Source: Flavobacteriales bacterium
GTDB lineage: Bacteria > Bacteroidota > Bacteroidia > Flavobacteriales_F > PHOS-HE28
DNA length: 64,000 bases
Assembly (NCBI GenBank): GCA_020852835.1
Contig: JADZAC010000038.1
Location: forward strand, 1 to 64,000
Direction of reading: 5' to 3'
Shown here: positions 62,521-64,000 of the stretch, piece after piece
Numbering within the stretch: the first letter of the stretch is position 1
Layout: every line of letters begins with the position of its first letter
The notes under the pieces: model-generated
What the model was told of the DNA's origin: nothing
Databases searched by the model: none
The model's input: the letters and a program-made list of their open reading frames with translations, nothing else
Program-made: the position numbers and the translations under genes

Positions 62521-64000
62521 ATGAGCTTTTTTCGAACGCAGTTCGCGGCCCTTCTATTTGGCCTGACCATGGCCAGTGGCACGGAGGCGGTGGCCGGTGG
62601 ACCGCCGACCAATGACCTGTGCAGTGCAGTTGCACCCGAGGCGTTGGCCGTGGGCAGCACCCTCACCTTCACCGGCGACAACACCAACGCCACCTACGCC
62701 GGCGATGCCGAACCGGGCACCCTGCTGGACCAATACCCCTCCCCCAACACTTGGCATGCCTTCACCACCACCGCCTGTGCCGATGTGACCGTGAGCTACT
62801 GCGGCACCGCCAGCGGCTGGAGCAACGTGTGGAAGCTGCTCACCACGGACTGCCCGGCACAAACACTGGTGAACCCGACCACCTCGGAGACCACCACGTG
62901 CGGCAACGGGAACTGGACCTTCAGCTTCAGCAGCCTGCCCGCAGGCACTTACTACCTGCCGGTTCCCAATGTGGGCTTCGGCCAAGGCGGCGGGCCCTAC
63001 AGCGTGGACGTGTCGGCAGCGACCTGCGCAAACGCCGCCCCGGAGAATGACCTGTGCTCGGCTGTCACGCCGGAAGCACTGGCCGTGGGCCAAACCCTCA
63101 CCTTCACCGGCGACAACACCAACGCCACCTACGCCGGCGATGCTGAACCGGGCACCCTGCTGGACCAATACCCCTCGCCCAACACTTGGCATGCCTTCAC
63201 CACCAGCACATGCGCCGATGTAACGGTGAGCTACTGCAGCACCGCGAGCGGTTGGAGCAACGTATGGAAATTGCTCACCACGGACTGCCCGGCGCAAACC
63301 TTGGTGAACCCGAGCACCTCGGAGACCACCACGTGCGGCAACGGGAACTGGACCTTCAGCTTCAGCAGCCTGCCCGCAGGCACCTACTACCTGCCGGTGC
63401 CCAATGTGGGCTTCGGCCAAGGCGGCGGGCCGTACAGCGTGGACGTGTCGGCAGCGACCTGCGCAAACGCCGCCCCGGAGAATGACCTGTGCTCGGCGAT
63501 CACGCCGGAAGCACTGGCCGTGGGCCAAACCCTCACCTTCACCGGCGACAATACCAACGCCACCTACACCGGCGATGCCGAACCGGGCACCCTGCTGGAC
63601 CAATACCCCTCCCCCAACACCTGGCATGCCTTCACCACCACCGCCTGTGCCGATGTAACGGTAAGCTACTGCGCCACGGACAGCGGCTGGAGCAACGTGT
63701 GGAAGCTGCTCACCACGGACTGCCCGGCGCAAACCCTGGTGAACCCGAGCACCATGGACACCACCACGTGCAGCAACGGGAACTGGACCTTCAGCTTCGG
63801 CAACCTGCCGGCGGGCACCTACTACCTGCCGGTGCCCAATGTGGGCTTCGGCCAAGGTGGGGGAGCGTATTCCGTGAACGTGGACGCGGTAGCCTGCTTG
63901 CCCACCGGGGAACAGGAAAGTACAAGCCGCATCTCATGGACGGTATTCCCCAATCCGTCCTCCGGGCGGGTGCAGCTGTCTTTTGGAAATATGTCGGGCC
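62521..64000 (+). CDS. secreted tandem-repeat protein with T9SS type A signal (cut by window edge)
   Basis: The open frame runs to the window edge. After a signal peptide it holds three 145-residue repeats (each beginning DLCSAV/I.PEALAVG and containing DQYPSPNTWHAFTT and LPAGTYYLPVPNVGFGQGGG). It then begins a type A sorting domain (SWTVFPNPSSGRVQLSFGN). The repeats resemble the PPC-like or beta-sandwich modules of extracellular proteins. The DNA of the three units is nearly identical over long stretches, showing recent duplication or homogenisation. Surface adhesion is likely. Confidence 0.85.
   Translation, partial: MSFFRTQFAALLFGLTMASGTEAVAGGPPTNDLCSAVAPEALAVGSTLTFTGDNTNATYAGDAEPGTLLDQYPSPNTWHAFTTTACADVTVSYCGTASGWSNVWKLLTTDCPAQTLVNPTTSETTTCGNGNWTFSFSSLPAGTYYLPVPNVGFGQGGGPYSVDVSAATCANAAPENDLCSAVTPEALAVGQTLTFTGDNTNATYAGDAEPGTLLDQYPSPNTWHAFTTSTCADVTVSYCSTASGWSNVWKLLTTDCPAQTLVNPSTSETTTCGNGNWTFSFSSLPAGTYYLPVPNVGFGQGGGPYSVDVSAATCANAAPENDLCSAITPEALAVGQTLTFTGDNTNATYTGDAEPGTLLDQYPSPNTWHAFTTTACADVTVSYCATDSGWSNVWKLLTTDCPAQTLVNPSTMDTTTCSNGNWTFSFGNLPAGTYYLPVPNVGFGQGGGAYSVNVDAVACLPTGEQESTSRISWTVFPNPSSGRVQLSFGNMSG
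62614..63918 (+). repeat. three tandem 435-bp units within the secreted gene
   Basis: Units begin at 62614, 63049 and 63484, spaced exactly 435 bases (145 codons). Units 1 and 2 share long identical stretches. The last unit is somewhat diverged toward the sorting domain. Confidence 0.85.

Noticed and set aside
62554-63855. 433-codon open frame on the minus strand with regular repeats
   Set aside because: It is the antisense image of the 145-residue repeats of the secreted gene, which has a signal peptide and sorting domain.
62614-63918. CRISPR-like array in the 435-bp repeats
   Set aside because: Units are long and coding with no spacers, so this is a protein tandem repeat.

Overview
The window looks like a chromosomal segment of a high-GC member of the Bacteroidota, most likely Flavobacteriales-like. 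Four lines of evidence support this. Two secreted proteins end in gliding-motility/CHU_C type B sorting domains and a third ends in a type A (FPNP) sorting domain, which implies a type IX secretion system. There is a TonB-dependent receptor with a carboxypeptidase-regulatory-like plug extension. Several genes belong to families most familiar from Bacteroidota (DUF2520/KdsC/UbiA/Maf string, CcmD-family protein, divergent EF-G, DUF493). Many genes are preceded by a -7 element matching TAnnTTTG or TAnnTTCG instead of a sigma-70 TATAAT box. No plasmid or phage backbone, rRNA or CRISPR array was seen. One tRNA-Thr(CGT) is present.

Layout. 0-2 kb (minus): truncated DltD-like gene, acyl carrier protein and FucP-type MFS transporter. 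2-10 kb: ornithine aminotransferase, MORN-type lipoprotein, TonB-dependent receptor, a MarR regulator with four copies of a 16-bp perfect palindrome around it, a second FucP-type transporter, and MazG. 10-15 kb: two T9SS-secreted PKD/SprB-type proteins with a small beta-barrel gene between them. 15-18 kb (minus): DUF2520, KdsC-like, UbiA and Maf, tightly packed. 18-23.3 kb (minus): cytochrome c maturation genes ccmB-ccmC-ccmD-ccmE-ccmF. 23.4-31.5 kb: dipeptide epimerase, RhlE-type helicase, fatty-acid hydroxylase, TPR protein and gyrA. 31.7-36 kb: clpC and a three-gene overlapping set including DUF493. 36-39 kb: secreted protein, ECF sigma factor and membrane anti-sigma-like protein, then tRNA-Thr. 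39-46 kb: beta-barrel, GNAT, a 56-aa small protein, divergent EF-G and M1 peptidase. 46-53.5 kb: a receiver protein, a ThiF/E1-nitroreductase fusion, a GNAT-like protein, a 7TM-DISM histidine kinase and a REC-PAS-kinase. 54-58 kb: phenylacetyl-CoA epoxidase genes, paaE divergent from paaABCD. 58-64 kb: TonB-C protein, two glycosyltransferases, a DUF6056-like membrane protein, and a truncated secreted protein made of 145-residue tandem repeats.

How the genes work together. The ccm genes supply heme handling for c-type cytochromes, but ccmA, ccmG and ccmH are not here. PaaABCE would epoxidise phenylacetyl-CoA, with PaaD maturing the complex. The sigma/anti-sigma pair forms one envelope-signalling unit. 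The two kinases and the orphan receiver around the ThiF-nitroreductase/acyltransferase pair form a second, less understood unit. That second unit and the MarR palindrome cluster are the best candidates for undescribed biology.
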